Of a stretch of DNA of 64,000 bases, positions 1-9,884 are shown one piece after another (the first letter of the stretch is position 1; every line of letters starts with the position of its first letter). The notes beneath the pieces were generated by a model that ran no database searches, had not been told where the DNA came from, and was given only the letters and a program-made list of their open reading frames with translations. Source of the DNA: Entoloma clypeatum (Eukaryota > Basidiomycota > Agaricomycetes > Agaricales > Entolomataceae); the NCBI GenBank assembly GCA_963565915.1, contig OY751491.1:868001-932000 (forward strand). The letters run 5' to 3'. Both the position numbers and the translations under genes were made by a program.

Positions 1-1
1 T

Positions 2-1324
2 TATTGAAACCGGAATACTTCCAGTTGCATGCAATGGATTGAGGTCACATACTTATTGATGGAGAAGAAAGTAAACTATTAAAACGTATCAGGAATGCAA
101 AGGAATTTGATGAGCAGGTACTCAAAGCGGTAGAAGAACTTAAAAAGACAAACACAAAAACATTACGAGCGGATAAATGGCATAAGGAGCAGGGTCTCTG
201 GCTACATCGGAAAAAGATTTATGTCCCAAAAAGTCAGGAACTCAGGGAAGAAATAATTAAATTACACCACGACAACCCAGTTGCAGGACACCCAGGGCAG
301 TGGAAGACCCTGGGATTGGTAACACATAATTATTGGTGGCCCAGTATTACAAACATGGTCAAAGCATATGTCGAAGGCTGCGACAGATGTCAACAATCAA
401 AAAACGTGCCTCAACCGCTAGCTGGTAAATTAAAAGCAAACACGGAACATGCAGGACCATGGAAACATGTTACAGCAGATTTTATTGTAGGACTCCCAGA
501 AGCTCAGGGGTACAACACAGTATTAGTTGTGGCTTGCAGATCAACAAAGCAATCACACTTTATCAAAACACGTGATAAAGTCTCAGCAGAAGGATTAGCT
601 AAAATCGGGATGAAGTCTGGAAACTTCATGGACTTCCAGAATCATTAATGTCAAATCACGGACCACAATTTGCAGCAATATTTATGAAGGAACTAAATAA
701 AAAATTGGAGATTACAACTAGATTATCAATGGTGTATCATCCGCAGACAGATGGACAGATGGAACATATCAACCAGGAGCTGGAACAATATCTAAGATCC
801 TTTATCTCTCATCAGCAAACAGATTGGCCCGAATGGATGGCAACCGCGGAGTTTGCCTATAATAATAAAATTCACATAGCAACTCAGTTTTCACCGTTCT
901 ATGTAAATTATGGGTTTAACCCTAGAATGGGCATAGAACCTCGGAGGGCAGAAAGGTCAGAACTGGCAAAATAATTTGCGGAGCGAATGAAGAAGATTCA
1001 TGAGGAGGCAGAAGCGGCGCTAGTAAAAGCACGAGAAGAGATGGAACGGTATGCAAACCTGAAACGGGGTGATGCACCAGTTTACAAAGTTGGCGACAAA
1101 GTTTGGTTATCGACTAAAGACCTGAAGTTGAACCAGCCCTTAAAGAAACTTGCCGAACGATGGATCAGACCCTATACCATAACCAAAATCATTTCATCAC
1201 ATACTGTGGAACTTAAATTGCTGAAGTTATGGAAAATCCACCCGGTTATCAATGTATCACAGGTCCAATTATTTAAGGAACCACTATTTAAATTGCAAAA
1301 GGTGCAAGCACCAAATCCCATAGT
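2..1324 (+). pseudogene. pol: Gypsy E integrase (broken)
   Basis: Integrase joins the element's DNA copy to the genome. The zinc-binding N-terminus (His at AGHPGQW, then YWWP and a CDRC pair) lies at about 270-410. The core follows with the first Asp in TADFIVGLP and the Glu region near 760. The reading frame slips near 605-630, and an in-frame TAA sits at 972-974. The normal second-Asp motif SDRGPQF reads SNHGPQF here, two G-to-A type changes that remove a catalytic residue. A GDKVWL segment near 1090-1110 starts the C-terminal domain. The open frame runs upstream of the first Met at 316, so the segment is a fragment. It stops where A1 is inserted. Confidence 0.88.
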
Positions 1325-1692
1325 TGTTACGGACTAACGACTACGGACATATATGCTTACTTTTTCACTTTTACTCATCGGCCCCCGCTTACACATATCG
1401 TATTATACTTTATTTCCTTTAGTATACTTCGCTCCCGCGCTGACTCGCTTTCCGCAGCTGTCTGACTCATTCCGCAGTCGTCTTACTCAGATGCACTGCC
1501 TTCCGCAGTTATCTTACTCAGATACACTGCCTTGCGCAGCACTGACTCATATGCTATCGCCTATAGTCAGTACCTATATAAACCCTTTGTACTATAGCTA
1601 GATTCCTTAGATTTAGCAATCACATTGCTCTTCGCCTTTCCATCTTCCTGCATACTCTGCCCGAACCTTGGAACGGTTTGTTACGCATAACA
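1325..1692 (+). repeat. 5' LTR of A1
   Basis: 368 bp, starting TGTTACGG and ending CATAACA. It has a TATA box (TATAAA at 1577-1582) about 32 bp before the predicted transcript start. The 3' partner is 5061-5428; I see one difference, a CG/CA change in the ACACATATC stretch. An 82-codon open frame inside both LTRs is incidental. Confidence 0.95.
1577..1619 (+). promoter_or_regulatory. A1 LTR promoter: TATA box and predicted transcript start
   Basis: TATAAA lies at 1577-1582. The 11-mer AGATTTAGCAA at 1609-1619 begins about 32 bp downstream, where initiation is expected. It is the exact reverse complement of the primer-site sequence at 1695-1705, which supports it being the 5' end of the RNA. 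Transcript mapping would settle this. Confidence 0.6.
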
Positions 1693-1694
1693 AG

Positions 1695-1705
1695 TTGCTA
1701 AATCT
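1695..1705 (+). promoter_or_regulatory. A1 primer-binding site, self-priming type
   Basis: TTGCTAAATCT begins two bases after the 5' LTR end. It does not start with TGG as a tRNA 3'-end primer site would, but is perfectly complementary to 1609-1619 in the LTR. Tf1 and related chromoviruses prime with the folded 5' end of their own RNA over 11 nt, so the same mechanism is inferred. Confidence 0.65.
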
Positions 1706-2400
1706 CGTTAGGTTCGCCCAGAGCGAAGAGAGCAACTACCAGACGAGTCAAGACGTCGCGCTTCTTTGAAGACTTCACCAGTAACCCATTCAGCACGCCA
1801 GAAGCCCGACAGGAGGAGCTAAGTCCTCGAAACAGTATCGATTTTACGCTTATCCAGCAGTACATCGAATCGGAGATCCGTCGCATCCTACAGCAGGTGC
1901 TTGACGAAGAACTAGACAACGACGAGCATCGCCCCCACGGCGAAATAGCAGAGAGCATCCATCTTGCTCGGCAACACCAGATCGCGCGTTACAACGCCCG
2001 ACAGAACGAACTCGAAAGCTTTCGCGTTCAAGAAGGACCTCAGACAGGTCGGATCACAGAGATCAGAGAGTTTATCGGTGTCCAGACAACCGTTATCAGA
2101 AGATTGATTAGGACGCTCACATCGAGACGTCCCAGAACCACATCATCACGTCTTACTCAAAGCAGCAGATCTACGCCCACTTCACCATCGAAGAACAACA
2201 AACCGAGTACAACCGTTGGGCACGAAACGAGAGACTTGACCCCTTCTCGCGACCAACAGACGCGCAGGAACAGAGATTCCTTAGAGATCTACAGAGGAAA
2301 TACCCCGAACGTTTTGCCACCGATTCCGCCGACGAGTCCCCTGACGAATTTACTTTTGACTCCGCGCAGTCAGATACCGAACAGACGCCTAGAACAGGGA
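1706..2400 (+). pseudogene. gag: A1 gag N-terminal remnant
   Basis: The region matches the start of gag in A2 (8209-8900) and A3. The reading frame switches between two frames, one coding a segment ending ...RRLIRTLTS and the other a segment containing YAHF and RPTDAQEQ. The zinc knuckles are absent: near 2400 the sequence jumps by about 1.35 kb, relative to A2, straight into the protease region. No working gag protein can come from this copy. Confidence 0.7.
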
Positions 2401-2408
2401 CAACGGAT

Positions 2409-3329
2409 ATGCTTTTGGGACATGATTGGTTGGTGCACCACAACCCTACAATCAATTGGACGACCGGCGCCGTAACATTCAACCGATGCCCATCAACGTG
2501 TCAAACCAAACACTCGGATTTCAGGGTTAACCTTAATGGTCGCAAACATCGGGTTCGCATGGTGGAAGTACGAGACAAGGACGCACCCAAGAAATCAGAT
2601 CAGAAATGGAAGCCCGGAGACCCCATATTGGAAGCAGTTACTCCCACACCACCTCCCACAACCAAACGACCCTCATATGTTGAACGTTTTGCCCATCTTT
2701 TTGAAAAAGAAAACTTTGACAAGATCCCAAAGGAAAGGGAATGGGACCACGGCATCGAACTTACACCGGACGCACCAAAGGAGCTAGGGGGAAACACGTA
2801 CCCTATGACCCAAAAGGAGCAAGAAGAACTGGACGAATTCATCGATGAAGGCCTGGCAACCGGAAAGATCCGACCGTCCAAATCCCCTTATGCATCACCC
2901 TGCTTCTTCATTAACAAGAAAGACGGTTCCAAACGATTGGTACAGGACTATCGCACGGTTAACAAATTCACGGTTAAGGACAAATTCCCACTCCCACGCA
3001 TCAACGACCTCTTGGATGTATTGAAGGACGCAGTCTACTTCAACAAAATGGACATCATGTGGGGATACAATAATGTGCGGATCAAAAAGGGTGACGAATG
3101 GAAAGCCGCCTTCTTGACCAGCCGAGGATTGTTTGAACCATTGGTCATGTTTTTCGGTCTCTGCAATTCCCCGGGAACGTTCTCTCGGATGATGGCCAGC
3201 CTATTCAGGGATCAGATCCGTCGGTGCATCTGTGTGATTTACATGGATGACATAGTGGTTATTGGTAAAACCAAGGAAGAACTCGCCCGGAATACCGAAG
3301 AGATCTTGCAGATCCTGTCGGACACATGA
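2409..3329 (+). CDS. pol: A1 protease tail plus reverse transcriptase fragment
   Basis: A 306-codon open frame. Residues 1-60 are the end of the aspartic protease-like domain (LLGHDWL motif), without its DSG active site. A linker follows, then the RT palm from about residue 125: [30 protein letters not shown] and the catalytic YMDD at about residue 280. The frame stops just after the RT core because a deletion fuses it to integrase, so RT thumb and RNase H are missing. There are no internal stops, in line with the youth of the insertion. It is probably not functional alone. Confidence 0.85.
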   Translation: MLLGHDWLVHHNPTINWTTGAVTFNRCPSTCQTKHSDFRVNLNGRKHRVRMVEVRDKDAPKKSDQKWKPGDPILEAVTPTPPPTTKRPSYVERFAHLFEKENFDKIPKEREWDHGIELTPDAPKELGGNTYPMTQKEQEELDEFIDEGLATGKIRPSKSPYASPCFFINKKDGSKRLVQDYRTVNKFTVKDKFPLPRINDLLDVLKDAVYFNKMDIMWGYNNVRIKKGDEWKAAFLTSRGLFEPLVMFFGLCNSPGTFSRMMASLFRDQIRRCICVIYMDDIVVIGKTKEELARNTEEILQILSDT

Positions 3330-4539
3330 ACTTCTCACTCGCACCTACTGGTGGCCCACCATCCTACATGACGTAAAGAAGTATGTGAAAGGTTGTGACA
3401 CCTGTCAACGCAACAAGATCAGCCGCCAAAGGAGACACGCCCCTCTGCACCCTAACGCCGCGCCAAGTCAACCATGGGAAGATATAGGGATTGACGTCGT
3501 GGGACCGATACCAGAATCTGATGGGAAGAACGCAATTCTGGTCATCACGGACAGACATTCAAAGATGCTTCATCTCATCCCGACAACCGTGGAACTATCG
3601 GCTGAAGGATTAGCCAAGATCTATCGGGACCAGATATGGAAACTTCATGGAATTCCCAAGAAGATCATCAGCGATAGGGGACCGCAGTTCGCCGCGAAGT
3701 TTATGGAGATACTTTGCCGCATGTTAGGGATCAAAAGAAATCTGTCCACTGCGTACCATCCACAGACTGATGGACAGGCCGAACGATCGCATCAGGAAAC
3801 CGAGGTGTTCTTACGAAACTTTGTCAACCATCTACAAGATGATTGGGCGGAATGGATCGCAATCGCAGAATTCCAGTACAATGACAAAGAACATCAAGCG
3901 ACAAAGTACACACCATTCTATCTCAACTACGGTCTGCATCCTTGGAAGGGAGAACTTGTGTTGGAAGACACCAATCCGGCAGCAAACGACTTCTTGAAAA
4001 AACTCAAACAGGCACGAGAAGAAGCCAACGCAGCACTGAAACAGGCACAGGATCAGATGAAGAAGACAGTTGACACACGACGAAGCCCGTCTCGGGATTA
4101 CCGCATCGGAGACAAGGTGTGGCTGGAAGGGACTAACATCAGGACTGATCGTCCCTCAAAGAAACTTGACGCCCTCCGACACGGACCGTTCAAAGTCCTA
4201 GAGAAGAAAGGAGCTAGCGCATACCGTCTTGATCTTCCCAAAACCTGGAAAATGATCCACCCTGTGTTCAACGAAACCCTGTTATCGCCATACGAAACCC
4301 CGAAGTATGCCATTCAGAAAAAGAAGCCAGCCCCTGATCCGATCATCGTCGAAGGACGAGAAGAATACCATGTCTCCACGATCCTGGACTCTCGAAAATT
4401 CCGCGGAAAGATCCAGTACCTCGTCCAATGGGAAGGGTATGGCCCAGAAGAGAACACGTGGGAACCTCGGACTAATGTTCAGAACGCTCAAGACTTGATC
4501 CGAGACTTTCATCGGCAAAATCCATCGCGTCCACGATAA
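3262..4539 (+). CDS. pol: A1 integrase with C-terminal chromodomain
   Basis: A 425-codon open frame. The first 22 or so codons overlap RT in another frame; integrase homology begins at [12 protein letters not shown]. In order it shows the zinc-binding CDTC pair, the core with Asp in DVVGPIPES, Asp in SDRGPQF and Glu in QAERSHQE, the C-terminal GDKVWLEG segment, and a chromodomain at about residues 355-420 ([17 protein letters not shown]). All three catalytic acidic residues are present. Chromodomains of this family bind methylated histone H3 and direct integration. The deleted RNase H and shifted frame mean it is not linked to RT as in a full polyprotein. Confidence 0.9.
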   Translation: MVKPRKNSPGIPKRSCRSCRTHELLTRTYWWPTILHDVKKYVKGCDTCQRNKISRQRRHAPLHPNAAPSQPWEDIGIDVVGPIPESDGKNAILVITDRHSKMLHLIPTTVELSAEGLAKIYRDQIWKLHGIPKKIISDRGPQFAAKFMEILCRMLGIKRNLSTAYHPQTDGQAERSHQETEVFLRNFVNHLQDDWAEWIAIAEFQYNDKEHQATKYTPFYLNYGLHPWKGELVLEDTNPAANDFLKKLKQAREEANAALKQAQDQMKKTVDTRRSPSRDYRIGDKVWLEGTNIRTDRPSKKLDALRHGPFKVLEKKGASAYRLDLPKTWKMIHPVFNETLLSPYETPKYAIQKKKPAPDPIIVEGREEYHVSTILDSRKFRGKIQYLVQWEGYGPEENTWEPRTNVQNAQDLIRDFHRQNPSRPR

Positions 4540-4654
4540 AAGAATAAACTTTGAGCCATTTTCCACATCGACTTCTGTCACATCGAGTTCCCCGCTCCAA
4601 CTCTTCTCGCCCAACACGCCGTTCTTCTTATACCTTTCAAACATCATTTCTGCC

Positions 4655-5023
4655 ATGTCCAACATCACCACCGCCTCCACCGATGCTTCCGATATCAACC
4701 CCACCATCACCACCCTCATCGGCGAAGCGCTCTCCATGCGCGACCAGATCCATGCGCTCGAAACCTCCGTTGCCGACATCCTTCACCGGCAGATGCATAT
4801 CCGCCTTCATACCCTTTCCGATTTGCCAACCGCCCCCACCGCTGAGGAGAAACTCATCCTCAAAAACTATACCAACACCCTTGCTGTCGAGAACCGACGC
4901 CTTCGCCTCGCCGTTCGAGGTTTAGAGTTTGCCACGGCGGTAAACGATGAACTAATAAAGGATTGGGGTAACCGAGTTGACCCTACCAGGGCCGATCCAA
5001 ATGGCAACGATGGATGGGAGTAG
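4655..5023 (+). CDS. A1 ORF3, small accessory protein of unknown function
   Basis: A 122-residue open frame between the integrase stop and the 3' LTR, starting MSNITTAS. The middle (EALSMRDQIHALETS then LHRQMHIRLHTL) has heptad-like spacing suggesting a coiled coil; the C-terminus is Asp/Asn-rich. The same ORF sits at the same place in A2 (13837) and A3 (21821), at roughly 60% identity with many Ile/Leu, Lys/Arg and Ser/Thr swaps. That pattern suggests selection on the protein. I do not recognise a family. It could be a structural or chromatin-targeting accessory. Confidence 0.6.
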   Translation: MSNITTASTDASDINPTITTLIGEALSMRDQIHALETSVADILHRQMHIRLHTLSDLPTAPTAEEKLILKNYTNTLAVENRRLRLAVRGLEFATAVNDELIKDWGNRVDPTRADPNGNDGWE

Positions 5024-5060
5024 GTAGTCTGTGAGGACACAGACCTTGAGGAGGGGAACA

Positions 5061-5428
5061 TGTTACGGACTAACGACTACGGACATATATGCTTACTTTT
5101 TCACTTTTACTCATCGGCCCCCGCTTACACATATCATATTATACTTTATTTCCTTTAGTATACTTCGCTCCCGCGCTGACTCGCTTTCCGCAGCTGTCTG
5201 ACTCATTCCGCAGTCGTCTTACTCAGATGCACTGCCTTCCGCAGTTATCTTACTCAGATACACTGCCTTGCGCAGCACTGACTCATATGCTATCGCCTAT
5301 AGTCAGTACCTATATAAACCCTTTGTACTATAGCTAGATTCCTTAGATTTAGCAATCACATTGCTCTTCGCCTTTCCATCTTCCTGCATACTCTGCCCGA
5401 ACCTTGGAACGGTTTGTTACGCATAACA
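5061..5428 (+). repeat. 3' LTR of A1
   Basis: 368 bp, the partner of 1325-1692. It is preceded by the purine run GAGGAGGGGAACA (about 5048-5060), the plus-strand primer, and followed by the target duplication ATAGT. Confidence 0.95.
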
Positions 5429-5725
5429 ATAGTTATCAATGGCAAAGAGGAGTACAATGTCGCTAAAGTTATTGACTCAAGGTTGAAGAGAGGAAAGCTG
5501 GAATATTTAGTGCAATGGGAAGGTCTGACTCCGGACCACAACACATGGGAACCTGAAGATCACCTGGAACATGCCAAGGAAGTGGTGGAGGACTTCTTTA
5601 AATTAAACCTGAATGCACCCTGGCGCTTATGCGCAAACATCTTTGAAGGATTGGAATTTAAACCATATGAGAATTTCACGGACACCCCAGACGATATCAT
5701 ATCTTGCCTGGAAGTCGAGATCTAG
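5429..5725 (+). pseudogene. pol: Gypsy E chromodomain (C-terminus of pol)
   Basis: This continues the Gypsy E pol frame after the A1 insertion. The chromodomain signature KLEYLVQWEGLTPDHNTWEP is clear, followed by an acidic helix (EHAKEVVEDFF) and a tail ending in EVEI. It would recognise modified histone tails and guide integration. The frame is intact, but it is cut off from the integrase core by 4.1 kb of A1 and by damage further upstream. Confidence 0.88.
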
Positions 5726-5736
5726 AAAGGGGGTAA
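5725..5736 (+). other. Gypsy E polypurine tract
   Basis: AGAAAGGGGGTAA lies just after the pol stop and directly before the LTR start TGTTATGAT. It is the usual plus-strand primer of LTR elements. Confidence 0.7.
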
Positions 5737-6065
5737 TGTTATGATTGTATTTTCACTTTTCACGTTATCTTATCTTATTTCAATCTTATCTTATCTACAT
5801 TGTATCATACATGAAGATATCTTATCATTATCATGCAGCAGAATGCGAAGGATCCGGAGTCGCGCAGCATGATGCTGCCTCAACGCAGCCTCATGGTATT
5901 TACATATATAAGTAGGGTACTTTCACTTGTATTCGATAGCTTGTTTTCTTGAGATTCCTGCTGGGTCTCTTGGCAATACAGCCCCTTCTTCGTCTTTCCA
6001 CATTCCTCACTCTAAGTTCCTAAGTTTGGGCTCGCAATGTCGTTTGACTTAGCATCGCCTCAACA
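5737..6065 (+). repeat. Gypsy E 3' LTR
   Basis: About 329 bp, starting TGTTATGATTG and ending near ATCGCCTCAACA. The identification rests on the preceding polypurine tract and a diverged inverted copy at 7311-7624. The first part is rich in TTATC/TTATCT repeats. The exact 3' edge is uncertain by a few bases. Confidence 0.85.
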
Positions 6066-6719
6066 CATATGAGGTCATGAGCAGTAGAGGTAGAGTCAGC
6101 AGCGCGGGAAATTGTGGCTGATGTATCAAGCACATAGATGTCAATGGCTTGCGCCAAATGAGATATGTGTCGACCAGTGAATCCATGAGGGGTTCCCAGT
6201 TTTTTAAAAGAGTTTCACGCCGGAGTTTCCAGCTATGATGGTCAGTGTATGAACGACTCTTCCATCTGTGATATTGGTTGTAATGAATAATGCAGCTATT
6301 AGGCGAAGACAAGACATACTGGCTGGTGGCGATATCATGCAGATTGTAGATGGTATCTGTCTCTTCCCCACTCTGTCTAGTCTCTATATTGTCAGGACCA
6401 ATGGCGTCCATTGGTGCATCTTCCCAATCTGCATCATTTGATGGAGGCTGAGCGTCACCTGGATGGCTGTGGTCATTCAATGTATTCAATGATGTTTTAC
6501 TGAGACCTGGAAAATTTGGTCAGATATAAAGCCGACATTGAAGAAACAAGGGCAGAAACCAGATATGTTACACTCATAGCAAGAACGAGACTCATGATGT
6601 TCATGCACTAGTGCTTCAAAGGTCAGGCATTGACTGCGATCTCGAATGGATGTCAAAGAGGAGGCACAAACATAGGTGTGGCCTTGTGATACAAAGCTTT
6701 TCTTCTTGGGTCTGGACAT
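6066..6719 (-). pseudogene. KDZ-type transposase, N-terminal fragment with one intron
   Basis: Read from 6719 down, the protein starts MSRPKKKSFVSQGHTYVC. The exon ends at 6573, a 66-bp intron follows (6572-6507, GT to CCAG), and the second exon runs to the Gypsy E LTR. Splicing joins CYEC to LSKTSLNTLNDHS in frame. WKLRRETLLKNWEPLMDSLVDTYL resembles the segment after the cysteine cluster in Kyakuja-Dileera-Zisupton transposases of basidiomycetes; a frameshift near WRKP leads to AIDIYVLDTSATIS, also typical. The catalytic domain is absent. I am fairly sure of the family, less so of the start. Confidence 0.6.
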
Positions 6720-7310
6720 TGACCATGCAAGGTGTATGTTGGTCTGCTGTTGGAGATGTTGAGGCCTCAAAAGAAGGGAATATATGAAAGGCTCAGGCAC
6801 AATGAAGAGCAAGGAAAGCGCCAGAGCCGTTCCCAGGAATTTGAAGGAACCAGTGCCGACACACACCCAACCCTGATAATGTCAGCTGGGCATTAATGTG
6901 CATCATCAGTCCAGGGATTGAAGTATCGATAGCATCTGGTGCTAGTCATTAGCACAACGATACGGGGCAGGGAACCAACTCACTGGATGGTTCGAAGGGA
7001 AACACCACTCCAATGAGCAGGGCAGGTGGGCAACCAGGTTGTTCTGTGGGTTGGATTGGAGGCAAGAGAGACGACTGAGAAGATGATGCAAATGTGGCGG
7101 TGTTGGTGTGGATTTGATGGGAGAATCAGATGTGAGAGGTGTTTTGATGACTGGCGTTGGTGCGGATTTGATGGGAGGAAGTCGCCACCAGATTCTCCTT
7201 AGCACTGGAGTCCACACATAAATATGTACTTTTGACAACAAAGCACAAAACGGCGAAATGGGGAAAGGGAAAGGATGGGTGGGTGGATAGGAAAAGAGCT
7301 TGTTCTTCCA
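6720..7310. other. No gene seen: region upstream of the KDZ fragment
   Basis: Short minus-strand frames here lack recognisable domains. A roughly 20-bp stretch containing GGATTTGATGGGAG occurs twice (about 7113 and 7167). It may be the promoter side of the KDZ gene. Confidence 0.4.
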
Positions 7311-7624
7311 TTGAGGCGATGCTAAGTCAAACAACGTTGCAAGCCCAAACTTAGGAACAACGTGGGAGAACTGTATTGCCAAGAGACCCAGTGGGAATCT
7401 CAAGAGAACAAGCTACAGAATACAAAGGAAAGTAGGATGTAAATACCATGAGGCATAAATGAGGTGCACAGTAATGCACAGTAAATAAGACTGTTCTAGA
7501 ATAACATGTGTCTAACATAAGGTAGGATAAGATAAAGGTTCCAGATAAAATAGGATAAGATCAAGAGATAGGATAAGATAAAGATGAGATTAGATAATAG
7601 GATAAGATAAGAGTGATCATAACA
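7311..7624 (-). repeat. Gypsy E-type LTR, inverted
   Basis: About 314 bp whose reverse complement begins TGTTATGATCAC and ends ATCGCCTCAA, matching the 5737-6065 LTR along its length with clear divergence. No internal region or target duplication is evident, so it is a solo LTR or a rearranged end. Confidence 0.8.
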
Positions 7625-7794
7625 CTACATGCAAGAGTTGAGCCATGTTCGAAGCCAGATTTCAGCTTTGATTCATTACAAGCTCAGTAAGTGATGGCTA
7701 AAAAACAGTCAGACTGTATTCTAACTTTGCCAATACAGAGGAGACAGTGAAGGGAACAGTATTCTGAATGTACTACCATGATTTTGACACTAAA

Positions 7795-8195
7795 TGTTAC
7801 GGACTCTACGGTATGAGGACCACGTCATATCTTTTACTTATCGGCCCGACTCGGCACCCTCTTACGAACTCACTATGTCTAATGTCTACTTTCGCAACCT
7901 TCTATTCCCAGTCTGACTCACTACATTACTTCATCATCCCCTTTGGTATACTTCACTCCCGCGCTGACTCGCTTTCCGCAGTCAGCTTACTCACTGTACA
8001 TAGCCTTCCGCAGTCGCCTTACTCATGCGCACTGCCTTCCACAGTACTGACTTATCCGCTACCACCTATAGTCAGTACCTATATAAACCTCTTGTACTGT
8101 AGTAGATTCCTTAGATTTAGCAATCACATTGCTCTTCGCCTTTCCACTTCCTGCATACTCTGCCCGAACCTTGGAACGGTTTGTTAAGCATAACA
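7795..8195 (+). repeat. 5' LTR of A2
   Basis: 401 bp, TGTTACGGACTC to GCATAACA. TATAAA is at 8082-8087 and the presumed transcript start AGATTTAGCAA at 8113-8123. It differs from the A2 3' LTR at roughly 4% of sites over the shared 248 bp. Confidence 0.92.
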
Positions 8196-8197
8196 AG

Positions 8198-8208
8198 TTG
8201 CTAAATCT
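8198..8208 (+). promoter_or_regulatory. A2 self-priming primer site
   Basis: TTGCTAAATCT is exactly complementary to 8113-8123 inside the LTR. It has the same spacing and sequence as in A1, so the 11-bp pairing is a family trait. Confidence 0.65.
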
Positions 8209-9135
8209 CATTAGGTTCGCCCAGAGCGAAGAGAGCAATTACCAGTCGAGTCAAGACATCGCGCTTCTTTGAAGACTTCACCAGTAACCCATTCAGCACG
8301 CCAGAAGCCCGACAGGAGGAGCTAAGTCCTCGAGACAGTATCAATTTTACACTCATCCAGCAGTACATCGAATCGGAGATCCGTCGCATCCTACAGCAGG
8401 TGCTTGACAAAGAACTAGACAATGACGAGCATCGCCCCCACAGCGAGATAGCAGAGAGCATCCATCTTGCTCGGCAACACCAGATCGCGCGTTACAACAC
8501 CCGACAGAACGAACTTGAAAGCTTTCGCATTCAAGAAGGACCTCAGACAGGTCAGATCACAGAGATCAGAGAGTTTATCGGTGTCCAGACAACCGTTATC
8601 AGAAGATTGATTAGGACGCTCACATCGAGACGTCCCAGAACCACATCATCACGTCTTACTCAAAGCAGCAGATCTACGCCCACTTCACCACCGAAGAACA
8701 ACAGACCGAGTACAACCATTGGGCACGAAATGAGAGACTTGACCCCTTCTCGCGACCAACAGACGTGCAGGAACAGAGATTCCTTAGAGATTTACAGAGG
8801 AAATACTCTGAACGTTTTGCCACTGATTCCGCCGACAAATCCCCTGATGAATTTACTTTTGACTCCGCGCAGTCAGATATCAAACAGACGCCTAGAACAG
8901 GGACTCATTTTCAATCCTTACCTGTGTCCCGAACCCCATCTTCATCCCAACAACCCGACTCCTCTCCTCCTCCGCAGACTCTAAACATGGCAGAAGCTCC
9001 GGCTGTACAAACAATGGATACATCCAAGATCATCAAGCATCCTGGGATGTTCAAGGACAGATACACCTTTGTCAAGCCACCAAACTATACATCAGGTTCC
9101 AAAAGAGCCTCACAGACGATCAGAAGATTCTTGCG
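8209..9135 (+). pseudogene. gag: A2 gag, N-terminal part (frame broken)
   Basis: The first frame encodes a charged segment (LDKELDNDEHRPHSEIAESIH). The protein then continues in another frame from about 8640 (segments YAHFTTEEQQTEYNHWARN and RPTDVQEQRFLRDLQRKYSE) into a Ser/Pro-rich stretch and MAEAPAVQTMDTSK. It ends near 9125, where a small shift leads into 9136-9843. This is the matrix/capsid side of gag. It is broken by at least two shifts, or an intron that I could not define. Confidence 0.6.
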
Positions 9136-9843
9136 GTGCTATCCCGCATGATGGAAGGGTCCGGCAGACACTGGGCCAGTAACAAGTTAGACGCTCTTGC
9201 TGTTGACAACGAGAACATCACCTGGCTAGGTTTGTCCGATGATATCGCCACACGATTCTCCATCGCCAACAAGTCGGTCGCTGCCAAAGCAAGACTCGAA
9301 GTCCTGAAACAAGAGAAACGCACCGTTGACGAATTTTTGGATGAATTCGAAGAACTCTTGAAGCTGTCAAACCTTGGCAAAGAAACTGGGAAATACATCC
9401 TAGAGAAGAACGTCAACCGCAGAATCTCTGAACAAGTGGCTAGTGATGGCAAGATGTACACCAATTACGCAAAGGAGATCCGAAACAAGGGACAACAGAT
9501 GGAAGGACACGCACTGGTCATCCGAGGTGGCGGCGACATGCGCACCGGATCGGGTACCACTTATGGTGGTCAGGGCAAGGCCATGGAGATTGACAAAGCA
9601 GGAGTAGCCCGTTGCTACAACTGTCAACGCTTCGGTCATCTGGCTAAAGACTGTAGCGCTCCAAAGAAGAAAGATGGTCGCAAGTGTTTCAACTGTGACC
9701 AAGAAGGCCATATTGCATGCAACTGCCGCAAGCCGAAGAAGAACTCTGGAAGGGTTAGGAAGGTGTCTGAGGAAGATGCCGAGAATGATGAAACCACAAT
9801 CTTAGAAGCCGACGAGAAGGATTTTCCCGAAGGGTCCGATTAA
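9136..9843 (+). CDS. gag: A2 gag: capsid and two zinc knuckles
   Basis: A 235-codon open frame. Residues 1-135 resemble the retrotransposon gag capsid fold (SRMMEGSGRHWASNKL, then LEVLKQEKRTVDEFLDEFEELLKLS). Two CX2CX4HX4C nucleic-acid-binding knuckles follow: CYNCQRFGHLAKDC and CFNCDQEGHIACNC. The tail is acidic. Gag packages RNA into particles. The annotated start is internal, since homologous sequence runs upstream in another frame. It is the only intact gag segment among the A copies in this window. Confidence 0.85.
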   Translation: MLSRMMEGSGRHWASNKLDALAVDNENITWLGLSDDIATRFSIANKSVAAKARLEVLKQEKRTVDEFLDEFEELLKLSNLGKETGKYILEKNVNRRISEQVASDGKMYTNYAKEIRNKGQQMEGHALVIRGGGDMRTGSGTTYGGQGKAMEIDKAGVARCYNCQRFGHLAKDCSAPKKKDGRKCFNCDQEGHIACNCRKPKKNSGRVRKVSEEDAENDETTILEADEKDFPEGSD

Positions 9844-9884
9844 ACGACGCTAAGTCGGGACCCTTATCTATTTAACGGACTTGC

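Larger units (their letters stand above)
1325..5428 (+). mobile_element. Gypsy A copy A1, young non-autonomous chromovirus
   Basis: This LTR retrotransposon has 368-bp LTRs at both ends, TGTTACGG and CATAACA termini, and a perfect 5-bp target duplication ATAGT (1320-1324 and 5429-5433). The LTRs differ by about one base, so insertion is recent. The interior is only about 3.4 kb: one deletion joins early gag to protease, another joins RT directly to integrase. The remaining frames have no stops, and RT YMDD and the integrase motifs are intact. I infer it was mobilised in trans by a complete relative. Confidence 0.93.
1..6065 (+). mobile_element. Gypsy E chromodomain LTR retrotransposon, 3' part
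   Basis: This is the 3' part of a Ty3/Gypsy (chromovirus) element whose 5' end lies outside the window. It holds the RNase H-integrase linker, integrase, a chromodomain, a polypurine tract and a 3' LTR. A complete second element (A1) sits inside it at 1325-5428; removing A1 and one copy of the 5-bp duplication ATAGT rejoins the integrase tail to the chromodomain in frame. Its integrase carries a frameshift, a stop and a lost catalytic residue, so this copy is dead. Confidence 0.9.

Noticed and set aside
1353..1601. 82-codon open frame, repeated at 5089-5337
   Set aside because: It lies wholly in the A1 LTRs, has no domain, and its identity reflects LTR identity.
4282..4779. 165-codon minus-strand frame
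   Set aside because: Shadow of the integrase-chromodomain coding strand; no independent support.
6942..7403. 153-codon minus-strand frame
   Set aside because: Runs from the E-type LTR into unassigned sequence; no homology recognised.
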